A DNA stretch of 64,000 nucleotides, from the NCBI GenBank assembly GCA_037074705.1, contig CM073592.1:21548629-21612628 (forward strand), given 5' to 3'. Numbering within the stretch: the stretch's first letter is position 1; every line of letters begins with the position of its first letter. This stretch comes from Zhengitettix transpicula. Lineage: Eukaryota > Arthropoda > Insecta > Orthoptera > Tetrigidae. The position numbers and the translations under genes are program-made. The notes beneath the pieces were generated by a model, which saw only the letters and a list, made by a program, of their open reading frames with translations, did no database searches and was not told the origin of the DNA. This document shows positions 34,501-45,778 of this stretch, piece by piece.

Positions 34501-35532
34501 TGTAATAATTTATAACTATAGATATTTATTTCATCTTTTACAATAATTCAAGATGTGAATTATGTGGCGTTTTTAAATGAAAAGAACTATTACGTGAAAA
34601 CTATTAAACAAGATTTATTAACAATTTTAAAACAAGTATACAAATTACAAAATATTTGGGATCTCAAGGTCTTGAACTGGGTTTGATAATGGCAGAATTT
34701 ATATAATCAAAATCACAAAATTTACATTTACTTTATATGGGAATCAATGCGTCTGAACATAGACGAAATTTGTTGCTGAAGGAATAATGCTAAAAGATTG
34801 AGTTTAAACAATTTCATTTTATCAATAAATTAAAGAATGATCTAAATAATTAAAGATCTCATTTTATTGATAATTAAAGAACGATCTGACGTTTATCTTT
34901 TAAACGTGGTTTACAATGATTTTAAAGTTTTCTTTCTACTTACGGCAGCCCAGGTCTCATTTTAACTTTTCGTGCACAATTTTGGGGATATCACTGATTC
35001 TAAGTTCTCACAGACTCTAAATGTTCACAGACTCTAATTAGCGTAGTTTGTTAGTTGGTTTAAAATAACTTTGTCGATTCTCGATGATTTACTGCAACTT
35101 GGATTTGTAGGTCTCGTGGATTTTTTGTTGAAAATGCACCTCATTGGTTTTGTCTGTTGACTGAAGACTAGTTCAGTTTCTGCATTTTCGATGTAACAGC
35201 GTACTGGTTACTGGAACACTTTTTTGTCCTTTAAATTAGACCTTTCAGTCTTCACGGCAGACTGACAAAAATTGTTCAAGTTTCCGTGAATTAGAATTTC
35301 ATGGTCTTTACATCTCGCCGTTTACTGCCCAACTGTTCGTTCTTTTTACTGTGTCCTACTTGCTGTCTGCTGCCCAACTATACGTTCGTCTCGTAGATTT
35401 TGAGCGCGTAAAACCTTCTCGACCGATCAACAATACTTTCTTTGCATTGCCGGTTTGTTGCGGCGTCCGCTATATCCACCAATAATGAGTCCTCTACAAT
35501 TCAACTTTTCAATGCCTTAATTACCAATTACT

Positions 35533-35535
<3 letters not shown>
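34501..35535 (-). mobile_element. LTR-like sequence, copy L2, complete
   Basis: Read on the reverse strand it starts TGTAGTAATTGGTAATTAAG at 35535 and ends ATAAATTATTACA at 34501, so the ends carry the short inverted repeat TGTARTAATT/AATTATTACA that opens with TG and closes with CA, as LTRs do. Length 1035 bp. It lies within AT dinucleotide sequence on both sides, so an ATAT-type duplication of the target cannot be distinguished from the microsatellite. It appears to be a solo LTR. Confidence 0.7.
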
Positions 35536-35586
<51 letters not shown>

Positions 35587-35640
35587 AGAGAGTGTGTGTG
35601 TGTGTCTGTGTGTTTGTGTGGATGGATGGATGGTTTATAC
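35536..35640. repeat. Compound (TA)n(TG)n microsatellite
   Basis: (TA)n at about 35536-35569 runs into (TG)n with interruptions to about 35620 and then GGATGGATGGATGG near 35620-35633. Open frames across it are low-complexity artefacts. Confidence 0.9.
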
Positions 35641-37141
35641 ATATGTGTCGTATATCCTATATGACTTGAGCGAGCACCCCCAACCCCCTGTCCCTAATCA
35701 CACGGAGCTAAATTGCCACCCCAGGGGTTTCCCCCTCGTAATCCTCGAGGCGTTATATTAATGACAGCCCTCCTCCCACACTGTCCAAGCTCTCCCACCA
35801 CCCCACCCACCCGCCCCTCACCCCTCACCGCACCACATCTCTGGGTCGCAGAAATAATCCTACTCCCTTTCAAGCTATGATCGCCCTATCCTGCTTCAAA
35901 AGTCAATAGCTAATAGCATTAATTTCAAGTGTTTAAGTTCATGAAAGCGATGCCCACAGTAACACCGTTTAACGAAATTGATATTTCACAATAACTAAAC
36001 GCAACACAAAGATAATTAATTGTTTTATTCACGGGAAGTGGGGGGGGGGGCGTTGTTATGATTAGGTATTTGTTCGACGCTTTGATACGGTGTTTCCAGT
36101 TCAGTTCACTTTAATAACGTTTAATTCGACGGAGAATAATTTTTAATCCGTAAATACGTTATTATCTGCAACCTACGAAGGATTCGTTGACATCAAATGC
36201 TCTGAAATAAGCTAAGGAGATATAGAACCCATTTAGAAAATTAAAAAAAAAAGATTACGCAATGGTATTAATGAATAAATGGCTACATCCAAATTTTAAA
36301 AGCCGCCCTTAAAATCTTAATATAGTTAAAAGCAATACTATATTAAATACATTACGACTATTTATTCTCTGAGACATCTATCAAAGATCTCAAATTCAAT
36401 ACATTACGACTATTTATTCTTTTAGATATCTATCAAAGATCGCAAATACAGTATTTTTCATATCTCTCACTTCTTAGAGTAATTTATGAAGGTTCCCAAA
36501 ATTTCAAACAAGCAAATTATTCATGGATTTCTCTTGCTTTATACATCTCAATGAGAACCCGAAATTTATGTAGAATACTTAACAAGATTAATGAACCGTA
36601 GGAAACCAGTTATTTGGTTATTGAGTTGGTTCACATTCACTTTTAAATGGATATTACCTGGCAAAAATAACATATTTCAGACTGTATGGAAAATTCTCAG
36701 TTGTGAAAGACTCATCTTAATTTGAAAATATAATAGGAAATTACATTTGCAGGCTGCACATTGCAAGTCTTCAGTTTGTGACGCCATCTTATATATTTTA
36801 ACGCACGTTATAACTTTGTCTTTCCTTAATACGTTTATAATAACTTCGGTAATAACAGCTCGGATGAAAATTTAGTAATTATATTCAGATGCAGAGGAGG
36901 TTTTTTTTTGCAACAATTCGCAGAAGTTGACGTAATCTAATGCGGAGTATTACGGGCAAAACGTAATTGTGCAGTCTCGTGGAGTGAAACGTGGAATTAC
37001 ACACAATTGCTACTTCTACACTGGAAATTGTTTCATTTTCAAGGACTGTTCATTTAAAGAAGAAAAAAAAGAAAATGGCGGTTTGGATCGGAAAAGTAGC
37101 TACGTACGTCGTGGGTAACTGAAAAAGCAAGGACAGTCATG
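35641..37141. other. Spacer with a 52-bp tandem duplication
   Basis: 36346-36397 and 36398-36449 are two direct copies of a 52-bp unit beginning AATACATTACGACTATTTAT. 35650-35890 is C-rich. A G-run is at 36043-36052. No gene recognised. Confidence 0.5.
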
Positions 37142-37465
37142 AGGCACAGCAATACTTATTAAACAGAATTAAAGTAAGTATGACTGAAAAGAAATACGTA
37201 GAGATTTATGATTGGTATCAAATAAAGACAGGGTTGCCACAAGGATCTATTCTTGGGTCCATAGCTCTTCTATGATATACGTTAATAAATTACAAAAATC
37301 GTCGACAGCGTTTTCTGTGTTTATATATTTATCAATGAAGGTAAATAAGGTTAAGATAACGGAATAAATCCACAGAGATTTCAGATTTGATTCTTTAAGG
37401 CGAAACTAAAGACAGGGTTTCCGCAAGGATCTATTCTTGGTCAATACCTCTTCTATTATACAAGG
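37142..37465 (+). pseudogene. Two LINE reverse transcriptase fragments in tandem
   Basis: The first fragment reads in frame YLLNRIKVSMTEKKYVEI then IKTGLPQGSILG at 37219-37257, the conserved RT block before the catalytic YADD. It is then broken by a stop near 37269. A second copy of the same block, LKTGFPQGSILGQYLFYYT, lies at 37405-37461, about 183 bp later. Both copies have identical AAGGATCTATTCTTGG. This is either an internal duplication or two nested insertions. No YADD box survives. The lineage resembles CR1/Jockey elements but need not be the element at 20128. Confidence 0.72.
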
Positions 37466-37897
37466 TTTATGGTGCAATAAAAACGAGTTCTCTGATGATA
37501 TATATAATTCTGCATACATAAATCTGCTGCTAATATCAACCAATTGAATTAAACAACATTTTATTCAATTAAAACCCAGAATTCCGTAGATATGGACACA
37601 GCAAATAATACAAATAATAAATTATTTGGTAATATATTTATTTGAAAAATGCACATTTATATACAATTTAAAATAAAGCAACATTATCTACCAAAGATTT
37701 TATAATACTTTTCAAATGGGAAGCTCTTCCTAGCGCCGACAAATCAAATTCGTGCAACGTTGGCACATATTACTGTCCACGCAGCGGCAGTTAGAGTTTG
37801 TTTTCATTCGTTATTGACGATGTGGCAACGTTTTGTCTAATTCTCTGCTCTTGGAGCCAGAACGGTTCCCATCTTTTTTTTAAAAAAAAATCACTAT
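37466..37897. other. Spacer with a short dispersed repeat (family H)
   Basis: 37577-37660 (ACCCAGAATTCCGTAG, then TTATTTGGTAATATATTTAT) resembles 40972-41050 (ACCTGAATTCTGTAG, then TTATTTGGTAATATATTCAT). Otherwise unremarkable. Confidence 0.4.
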
Positions 37898-38440
37898 AGA
37901 TTAATTGTTATGCAGGTCTGCGAGGGATGTTCTCTCGCAGGCTGAACCTTTTAGGAGAGATACGAAGGGGCCACCTTTGGGTATGCCTTTTCCTCTCCGT
38001 TTTTGAACTAAGGTTCCCACAAGCCGAGGCACCTCGGCCTGTTCTGAGAGGTGTATGTTCCGGGGTCACAGACCTTGGGCATACGGTAAGAGTTGTCCGC
38101 TATTCCCATTGGAATAGTCGGCCAGCTGCCTCCTAAACTGGTCGAGGCACGGAGAAGGGAATGCTGCGACCCCACAGCAAACTCCTCTCCCGCTATCGGA
38201 AAGGCGTGGGACAAGTACTCAATGCCCGACCTACCCGATACAGGTTTTCCCGGCATTTCTTTAGGCGAATGCCGGGTAGGATCCTTAAAATATAGCCCGG
38301 GGGCCATAGTAACCCTTGGCTACCTTCCTCTACCCTTCCGCATCCCCCCTTTCAAATTCCTTCCTATGCTATTAAAGGGGAGTTGCCCAACGTGGATTAC
38401 CCTCATGTAGCCTGTTGCCCTAAAAAAAAAGATTAATTGT
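37898..38440 (+). mobile_element. Family A retroelement copy A3 with target-site duplication
   Basis: The element proper is 37909-38430, from TATGCAGGTCTGCGAGGG to CTGTTGCCCT and a 9-base A tail. It is flanked by the perfect 11-bp direct repeat AGATTAATTGT at 37898-37908 and 38430-38440. Short poly(A), variable 5' ends among copies and a target-site duplication show mobilisation by target-primed reverse transcription, as for SINEs and LINEs. The short open frames are shared with other copies only as repeats. At about 520 bp it could be a SINE-like element or the 3' part of an unseen LINE. Confidence 0.9.
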
Positions 38441-39758
38441 CAAGAGATTTAAAAATTAGAAGAATAGTTGCATTTGCTTTCTTGAGCTCTTTGTTGATAT
38501 AGGTTTTAATAATTTACGTAAAGAGAATTTTTTTTGTCTTTTAAAAACAGGTGTTTGTGACGTTTTTCCTCAAGAATATTATGTATATGAGTTTTTTAAA
38601 AAAATTTAAACTTTCTTAATATTAGATACCAGTACAAACAACTATTATTAATTTGTGAATAATAATAGTAATCTATTCACAACGGTATAAAATGTGGAAC
38701 ATTTTAAAACAAGAAATAGACAGGTTAAGTAAGGTAAAACACTGTCAATTACGCAGGAAGTTGTCCATTATAACGGCATTAATATTTTTAGTAAACTTCC
38801 TGGGGAAGAAGGAAATAAAATTCAAGAAAAGCCAAGTTTTTTCTTGGTTTTTCTAAACGTTTTATTAATTGAAAAAAAATAGATTTATATAAAAATAAAC
38901 GTTCTCTGATTAATGTTAAAAAATGTAATATAATTTATATGGAAATGTATATAAAATGCGTAATTTCTTTACTCATCAGGCACACTCGATATGGCGTGGT
39001 AAATATCAGTTGGTTCTATTACTCATCCTAAGTACCGTATTTGGCTTTACATAGTGGGATAGCGGGTTTGTTGACCCCTTGGGGACACAGACTCTCGTCA
39101 CCCCATCGTTGTTCAGACAAAACTTAATTAAGAAATGAACATTTTTAGGCTCGTGGTCCCTGGGGATTATTAATTGGCGATTAATTATTAAAATTCTCGA
39201 GGAAACGGGTTGTATTATTTCCAGGGCCGTCTTTTCGGATATCTTCTTCAGACCTACGATATTGGTATTTGATGGTATGTGATTATTTCTGTAGAACCAT
39301 TAATGAGGAATAATATAAGCTCTGGTATGAGGACTTACTTCGATAGTCGTAGAGTGTAGGAGATGAGGAAAAGAATCAAGAGAAGCAATGGATAGAACAC
39401 ACGGCCTCACAAGCCAGTAAAATAATTAAATTTATTGTGGGTAATGGGCATTAAGGAAACGGCATGGAAAAATGGATGTAAAAATCTCAAAATATAGGTA
39501 TCAGTCGATATTGAATTAAGTGAAGGCAGTAATATTAAAAACATAAAATTGTTTGAAACAGCTCCCCATTAGGGCGCGTATCAGCTTTTAACTACGGCAG
39601 CCGCAATTACTATATTCACTCTACGCATCGACCGTCTACGAGGAGACATTAGTCCACATCTATTTATGAGCAAAGTACCAGCAGTTGCTGGAGTTAGGTG
39701 TTGTGCAGATTAACATTTGTGGTGATTGATTTAGAGCTCATTGTTTTGCAGAGAGACG
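38441..39758. other. AT-rich spacer
   Basis: No gene or shared repeat recognised. Composition becomes more balanced from about 39540. Confidence 0.4.
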
Positions 39759-39760
39759 TG

Positions 39761-39793
<33 letters not shown>

Positions 39794-39889
39794 GGAGAGA
39801 GATGAGCGGGGGAGAGCTTTCCCGATGCGACAACGCGGTAAATTAATGGCGGAGCAGTGAGTGAGTACTTGCAGCTTCCACGTGGACCT

Positions 39890-39940
<51 letters not shown>

Positions 39941-39957
39941 ACACACACACACACACA
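39759..39957. repeat. Opposed (GA)n and (CT)n tracts with (CA)n
   Basis: A purine (GA)n tract at about 39759-39802 and a pyrimidine (CT)n tract at about 39893-39935 lie on the same strand, separated by about 90 bp, and so are complementary arms. (AC)n follows at 39937-39957. GAGAG is the binding site type of GAGA factor in insects; the role here is inference. Confidence 0.85.
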
Positions 39958-41047
39958 CTCGGAGATTATGCAAATGGATTTTGCAAATAGCTACGACCTT
40001 GGGTGCTCGCTTTAAACAAAGGCTTCGTGGTCTTCGGGGACAATTCATCACTCCGAGGCAGCAAGTTGACCTTGTCAGCATCACTATATCACACATCCGA
40101 CCATCCGTTACAGTTACAAACCTTCCACTTCAAATAATCCGAAAAAATCTTCACCTTACTCCTATACTCAGATCGTTTTAATTCTTCTGCTGGACCATAC
40201 GCTACCAATCAGACAATCACTGGAAATCTACTAATGTCTCCTATTATTAATTTTCTAACAGGACCTACAAATTATCTCTTTCGCAACATGACAATATTTT
40301 ACTCAAGAATATTATTGAATTTGTTTAGGAATAAATATTTTCCTTCTTCCCTATTCGGCATTTTGTTTTTTATTCTAATTTAATTCTATTTAATAAAAGT
40401 TTATTTTTCATTTAATATTATATTTCTAGACGATGATGGCAGTGATTGTAATCGAAACCTCACGAATAATTTTTTTTTACTCGATTAGAAGAATTTATTC
40501 ATTTTCTACACTGAGAAACACTACATTATTAATTAATTTTTATAATGTTTAAATTCATTAGAGCTGAAATCAATTAAATCCTGTCAATTAATTTAAAAAT
40601 CCAGGTTTAAAACAGTTTAAAAGGTTTCTTCCCTCTGTCTGATTTAAACAGTACTTGAATTAGCTGTTTAATTGTCGCGTTCTACAAATTGAAAGGAATT
40701 TCTTATTGTTTTTAACTCGATGTGTATGGAAAGAAATGAGAAATGACAGCCATAAGGAGCAGAACAATTTTTATGCCATCATGGAATTTATTGTGAGAAG
40801 TGAAACAAGTAATATATAAAATCAATGCTCAATTTTTCTTAGGCTATGCCGTTTGTTGAGAACACTAGAATTTTAATAAACATTTTTAAAGCAATATTTA
40901 ATTATAAATTTAACCATTTATTGTTAATTTGTTGTCAATCTTTAGGGAGAAACAACATGTTATGTGATTTCGAACCTGAATTCTGTAGCAATACGGTCGG
41001 AAAATTCTAAAATTTATTTGGTAATATATTCATTTGAAAAAGTACGT

Positions 41048-41091
<44 letters not shown>

Positions 41092-41260
41092 GAGACATTA
41101 ACTACTAAAATTAACGCAAAACCGGAACTGTTGAAGCTAGAAACGTGATACTTGAAGTTTTAACCTAAAATAAGTCAAGAAATACCACATTTTAAACGTT
41201 ATATGTGTTGAAAAAATATTCTAAAAACCCCGGGTGGGGGTGGGGGGGTGGTTGTAAACC
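39958..41260. other. Spacer with a hammerhead-like motif and (TA)n
   Basis: A degenerate motif at 40429-40463 reads GACGATGATGGC, GATTGTAATC, GAAACCTC, with GATT/AATC pairing. The family H repeat is at 40972-41050 and (TA)n at 41054-41090. A G-rich run is at about 41230-41251. No gene recognised. Confidence 0.4.
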
Positions 41261-41368
41261 AACAATTCAGGACTAAAATATCTACCACGTTGTGTAATTT
41301 TTAAAATTGAACGTAAGGATTGTTCACTGTGTTACATAGGACAAACCAAACGATCTCTGTATACCGAA
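41261..41368 (+). pseudogene. Penelope-like element GIY-YIG endonuclease fragment
   Basis: One open frame from 41261 reads NNSGLKYLPRCV, then ERKDCSLCYIGQTKRSLYTE. The G-x-Y and CYIGQTKR parts correspond to the two halves of the GIY-YIG motif. The first half reads GLKY, so the GIY box is altered. The frame runs into a (TA)n tract at 41369-41393, which truncates it; the catalytic arginine-containing segment KRSLYT is present but the downstream glutamate region is absent. It is a dead remnant, related to 13895-14075. Confidence 0.72.
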
Positions 41369-43531
41369 TATATATATATATATATATATATATAATTCCA
41401 ATCTGTGTTGAATCCTGATAATTTTTGACGTGAAGAGTTTATGGATAGAAGTGAGGAATGGTGAATAAGCAGCTATAGACACTCGAGAGAATAACTTTAT
41501 GACACTTTTTGTCTTCTTCCTCTTAATTACATATCGAGTGTTTAGGTTTCAGCTTTGAAAATGGCGCTGAAATTAAATCCTAAGCGTCAGTGTTTATCAT
41601 TTTTATTAATTTTTTATCTCTTTGGAAACACCGTAACCGAAGGTAGGTCGAATATAATTAATATTACTTCTATTTTCTCGAAAAAATATTTTTCATTCAG
41701 TCTTTCAGTATAGGAATCAAACGCTTCTTTTACAGTTGATGTTAGTATCAGGGTTGATAATTCCATTAGATTTTTTTTCTAGATAACTTCAAAGAGACTG
41801 CAGCAATCCTCATGAATTTTTCATCGTATTGTGGTGTCTTTTTAACAATAAACATTTCTTTATTTTTGACCGGACACTTGGTTTCTTCTCCACATCACAT
41901 CTCGGCGTCTGACAGAGTACGCACTTTACTTTACTTTACTTTACTTTGCTACTGACAACTTGAATTTCGTGTTTCCGCGGAAGGAACACGGAAAACAAAA
42001 GCGTATTGGCAACTCGTGACAGGATGTCGCTTTCCATGAGACTGGCCACCGTCCCCGAAGAGAGCGAGATGGAGACGTGGATGGAACAAGGAGGGAGAGG
42101 AAGTAGAGAAAAAAATCTAGTGCTGCATCCGACAGAGGAAATATAATATGTCTGTGACGGGAATAATATCTCGTCGTATGGAACTAGGAGTTCTTGGTTC
42201 TTTTTCCTTGAAAGAAAGCGAGTCCATGTCTTTAAAATTAATAAAGTAAAATTTATTTCATCTTATGAACTTTTATGTGAATATTTGTAAATGAATATCC
42301 AAGCAAAAACAAGTTTAATTTATAATTATTATACCTTTATGCACTTCTGGTATTAACTGTCCAACACTTAGAAATGATTTTAAACCCCTCTTTATATCTA
42401 ATACACCCCGACGGCCATTTTAAGAACAACGTCTTTGGAATCACGATTCACGTAGCCATCGTAACGGCTTCTTAACCGCATTTCAGGAACGTCTCTAATT
42501 TATACCGGATTAATGCGACGCTTCAACCACCGATGTAAAAATGGAGATTTATCTTCTGCAAGTTACCGACGCCTATAATTTATACGGATCATTCTTTTAG
42601 TTTCGTAAGAAGAAAAGCAGACGGACGTCGAGAGCAGCCTAAGTCAACCTGCACTCGAGTCTATCAATTTCACTCGACACCGAGACCAGAAAAGAAAGGA
42701 TAAAGCAGGAGGAGGTGGAGGAAAAAGGAGGGAGAGAGAAAAAAAAGTTTCTTTTCCAAGAGTCGTTCAAGTTTTAACTCGATGAAATATTATCGCTGTA
42801 AATCACCGAGAGAAACACACACACACACACGGATCCCACACAAACCTGTCATCAAAACATTTTCGTCCGTAATAAATGTCTTCCGTGAAGAGCGAAGATT
42901 TGAAGATGGATGGTCAATGTGGGACGGTGATTCGAAACGAACAGAACCAACATCAAAGTGGAGGGAAGAATTTCACTAATTCCGAGCTGAAGATGAAACG
43001 TAAAGATCCTCAACAACATTCCTCGTGAAAAAAATAATCAGTACATAAAACTACGAACTGTACTGTTAGAATAATTTCATCTTCACTTATAACAACTTAC
43101 GTCTTTGGTATTTTACGTCATAATTGTTTTGTGCTAATTTTACTCGGTTCGATTCATTCTATAATCGAACCCATAAATCTATTTTTCGTGAATAACCATC
43201 CCCTAAATTATCCTATCGAAATTTTCCTTCCTCACTAAATATCTGAAAACGTAGCTGGAAAATTTAGAACCATTTATCATTTTCAACAATATTTTATTAG
43301 ACTATGTATAAAATAACCCCTATATTTCCCCATTTTTGTAATTGTGTATATACGGTTATAATTTTCCCGTCGTATTTTTAAAAATTTATTCAGTATTATT
43401 TAATAACATAAGATTTTTTCTTCACGTTATTTTCATTTTTCTCTATAAGCGCACTGTTTTACTCCTACTAAATTTTTTCGGCGAGTCGAAACAAATTTCA
43501 AGGCTCTGGATGTTTACATTCTAGTATATAT
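41369..43531. other. Spacer with microsatellites, no gene recognised
   Basis: (TA)n at 41369-41393, (ACTTT)4 at about 41928-41948, and a GC-balanced, purine-rich block at about 41990-42130 and 42600-42780. Short (CA)n at 42817-42830. The open frames at 42782-42979 and 43342-43524 show no domain. Confidence 0.4.
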
Positions 43532-44715
43532 TGTAATGCCTTGAAGGAAAGGCGTGGTTGCCGATTGATGGGCTGGGCCATCGGAAGCAAGGCACATGCA
43601 GGGTGGCCTGTCGCAAGATAAATCTGTTAAGCAAAGGCATTGTTTCTGATTAATGGCCTGGACAGGTCACTTGTTGACTTGGGATCGAGGGGCAGTTTGG
43701 GCGGTCTGAAGAATTTAGAAACGCGCACGTGTGAGTGCGGGGGTGAGAATACAAGTGCAAAGTAATTACGGGTCCTGTCTCGATGTGACATGACAGAGGA
43801 GCTAGCAATTTGCTAAGGAACTGCAGCTGCATAACGTAAATCTCGGGAGGAAACTGTCAACGGGCAGTTGCGACGTAGTTTTGGTACAAAGGAAAGGAGA
43901 AGGGACTGGAATATATAAAGAAAAAATATAAGATTTTTGCAGAGTTAGTTGAGTTTTGGAGCTAGGAGGTGGAGTAGTTGAGTTTTGGAGCTAGGAGGTG
44001 GAGTTAGTTGAGTTTTGGAGTCAAGAGGGGAGTGAGAGTTGTGGAGCACCGAGCACCGAGTATGGAGAAATTTAGCAGCCTGCGAGAGAAATTATTCAAC
44101 GATAAACATTTTTGTATGCAGAAGTTCAATCTGTTGTAATATCAAAATTTGACCACTGTCTTCGATGGTAGGAGACCAGGACACAGCATCCAGCGTCGAG
44201 TAGTTTCACCACGAGCAAGTGGGATGTCCTTCACCGAGTATGGAGAATCAGCTATCGTCGAACCAATAATATGTGTTAGAGTCAGTGTTTAAACGTCCAG
44301 TCTATAAAGTGTGTGTGTAATGAACGAGCCAAATGTTCCTGAGTAATCGTAAGTTGAAATTTCATGGTATTAATATGTGTAAACGGAATTAAAAGATACA
44401 GTCAGATATCGTTCTTTTCTTTTGTGTTAATAAAATAAACTCTTTTAAATTTAGAATCAATCTGGTAGAATAAGTTCGTTAATAAGTTTCGTCGATGTCT
44501 AGACGATTAAATATTTGTGTTTAATTTAAAGATAAATTTTGGGTTCTTCGATTATTTAAGTGTTCTGTCCGTTATCAAACCCAGTAAAGACCCATGAGAG
44601 AAAGAGATGCTTTTTATAATTAAAATGTATAATTGCAAATTTTTGTTAAATAAATTTTATTTGTTATAAAGTCTATAATTTTTCTTTTAACAGCCCATCA
44701 TATTTAATTATTACA
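43532..44715 (+). mobile_element. LTR-like sequence, copy L3
   Basis: Begins TGTAATGCCTTGAAGG and ends TTTAATTATTACA. The last 300 bp align with L1 and L2 (TTAATAAGTTTCGTCGATGT, CTAGACGATTAAA, ATCAAACCCAGTAAAGACCC). The 5' half is more diverged and contains a three-copy 29- to 30-bp tandem repeat at 43942-44030 (unit GAGTTAGTTGAGTTTTGGAG and so on). Sequence just after the end, TTTTTGCTACAATAACGGCG, does not look like a standard primer-binding site. A solo or degraded LTR is the best reading. Confidence 0.62.
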
Positions 44716-45778
44716 TTTTTGCTACAATAACGGCGGGCTAATTAAAAAGTCCCCGGTAGATTATTACAATATATTGGGAGTAAATATTTTAATTTTTCTC
44801 TAATCGGTTTTTGTGTTGTTATATTTTTATTACAACTGTACGTAGATTGATTTTTTCTTCGAACTGTCGATACGTTCCTTCTTACAAAATTTACCTCAGT
44901 ATAATCTTTAGAAATAATGTTAATTTGTTCTTTAAATGGCCTGATGTACTTTTTTTTACTTATATACCATTGCCCACGTGACTTCTCAAATAATACTTTT
45001 GATTTTAATCTAATTTTAATTGATTTCCTAGTGTGATCTTCTGTCCAGATCTCAATAGTATTTTCATGTCTCTCTCTTCCTTTAATATTTCATGTTTTCT
45101 TAGAGATATTATCTATTTATGGATCGACTGTATTCATTTGGAGAACCCCCCACTATATTTTACCGGATATTATTACTAAATCTGGAATTAAAGTGGCAGA
45201 AAGAAACACGAGTTAAATAAATGTGTACATGACGCCCTGTGATAACATAAAATTTGATCCAGCTGCTATAATTAAAAGTCTTGTAGAATCAGAGGGAGTT
45301 GATTCAGGCTTACAAGCAAAGGGCTGGCCAAGCAGTATAAAGAAACGACTTTCTGTTTACGATTTCCCCAATTACAAACTCTGGAACCTTGCTGCCAGTC
45401 TGTCGTAGTCGTCCAACTTTTCCCGTCTCTCTTTTTTTTACGGCTAAGGAAGCCAGTGTATTAGCTGTGTAGAAGGGCGGCCATCGCAGGATTAAGAATG
45501 TTCCACTCATATGAGGCGAACAAACCTTTTTCTTCTTTTTGAGAAGAAAAGTTACTTCGTACTGAAAGAGTTTTGGGCTATTATTTTTACCGCCACGTTT
45601 TTTCACTTCGCTAAAAAGTATGGTTAAAAGAAAAACAATTCCAAGAATAAGGAATCGTCAAAGATGTTACGAAAAAAAATTTTAAAAATAAATCTCAACA
45701 TATTTAAATCTATTTCATGATTTTGTAATTTTAAATGATGCCTTGCATTTCGGTTGCAGAACCTTGCCTCTAAATTTT
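44716..45778. other. AT-rich spacer
   Basis: Small frames at 45223-45408 and 45310-45606 on opposite strands, with no domain. Nothing else recognised. Confidence 0.35.

Noticed and set aside
37927..38410. Overlapping frames on both strands in family A copies
   Set aside because: They recur wherever family A occurs, on both strands, are often broken, and show no domain.
39861..40181. 106-codon frame
   Set aside because: Its first part is the (CT)n(CA)n microsatellite, which gives artificial open frames.
44716..44760. Primer-binding site and start of a full LTR element after L3
   Set aside because: The sequence does not match a usual tRNA 3' end, and no gag or pol frame follows.
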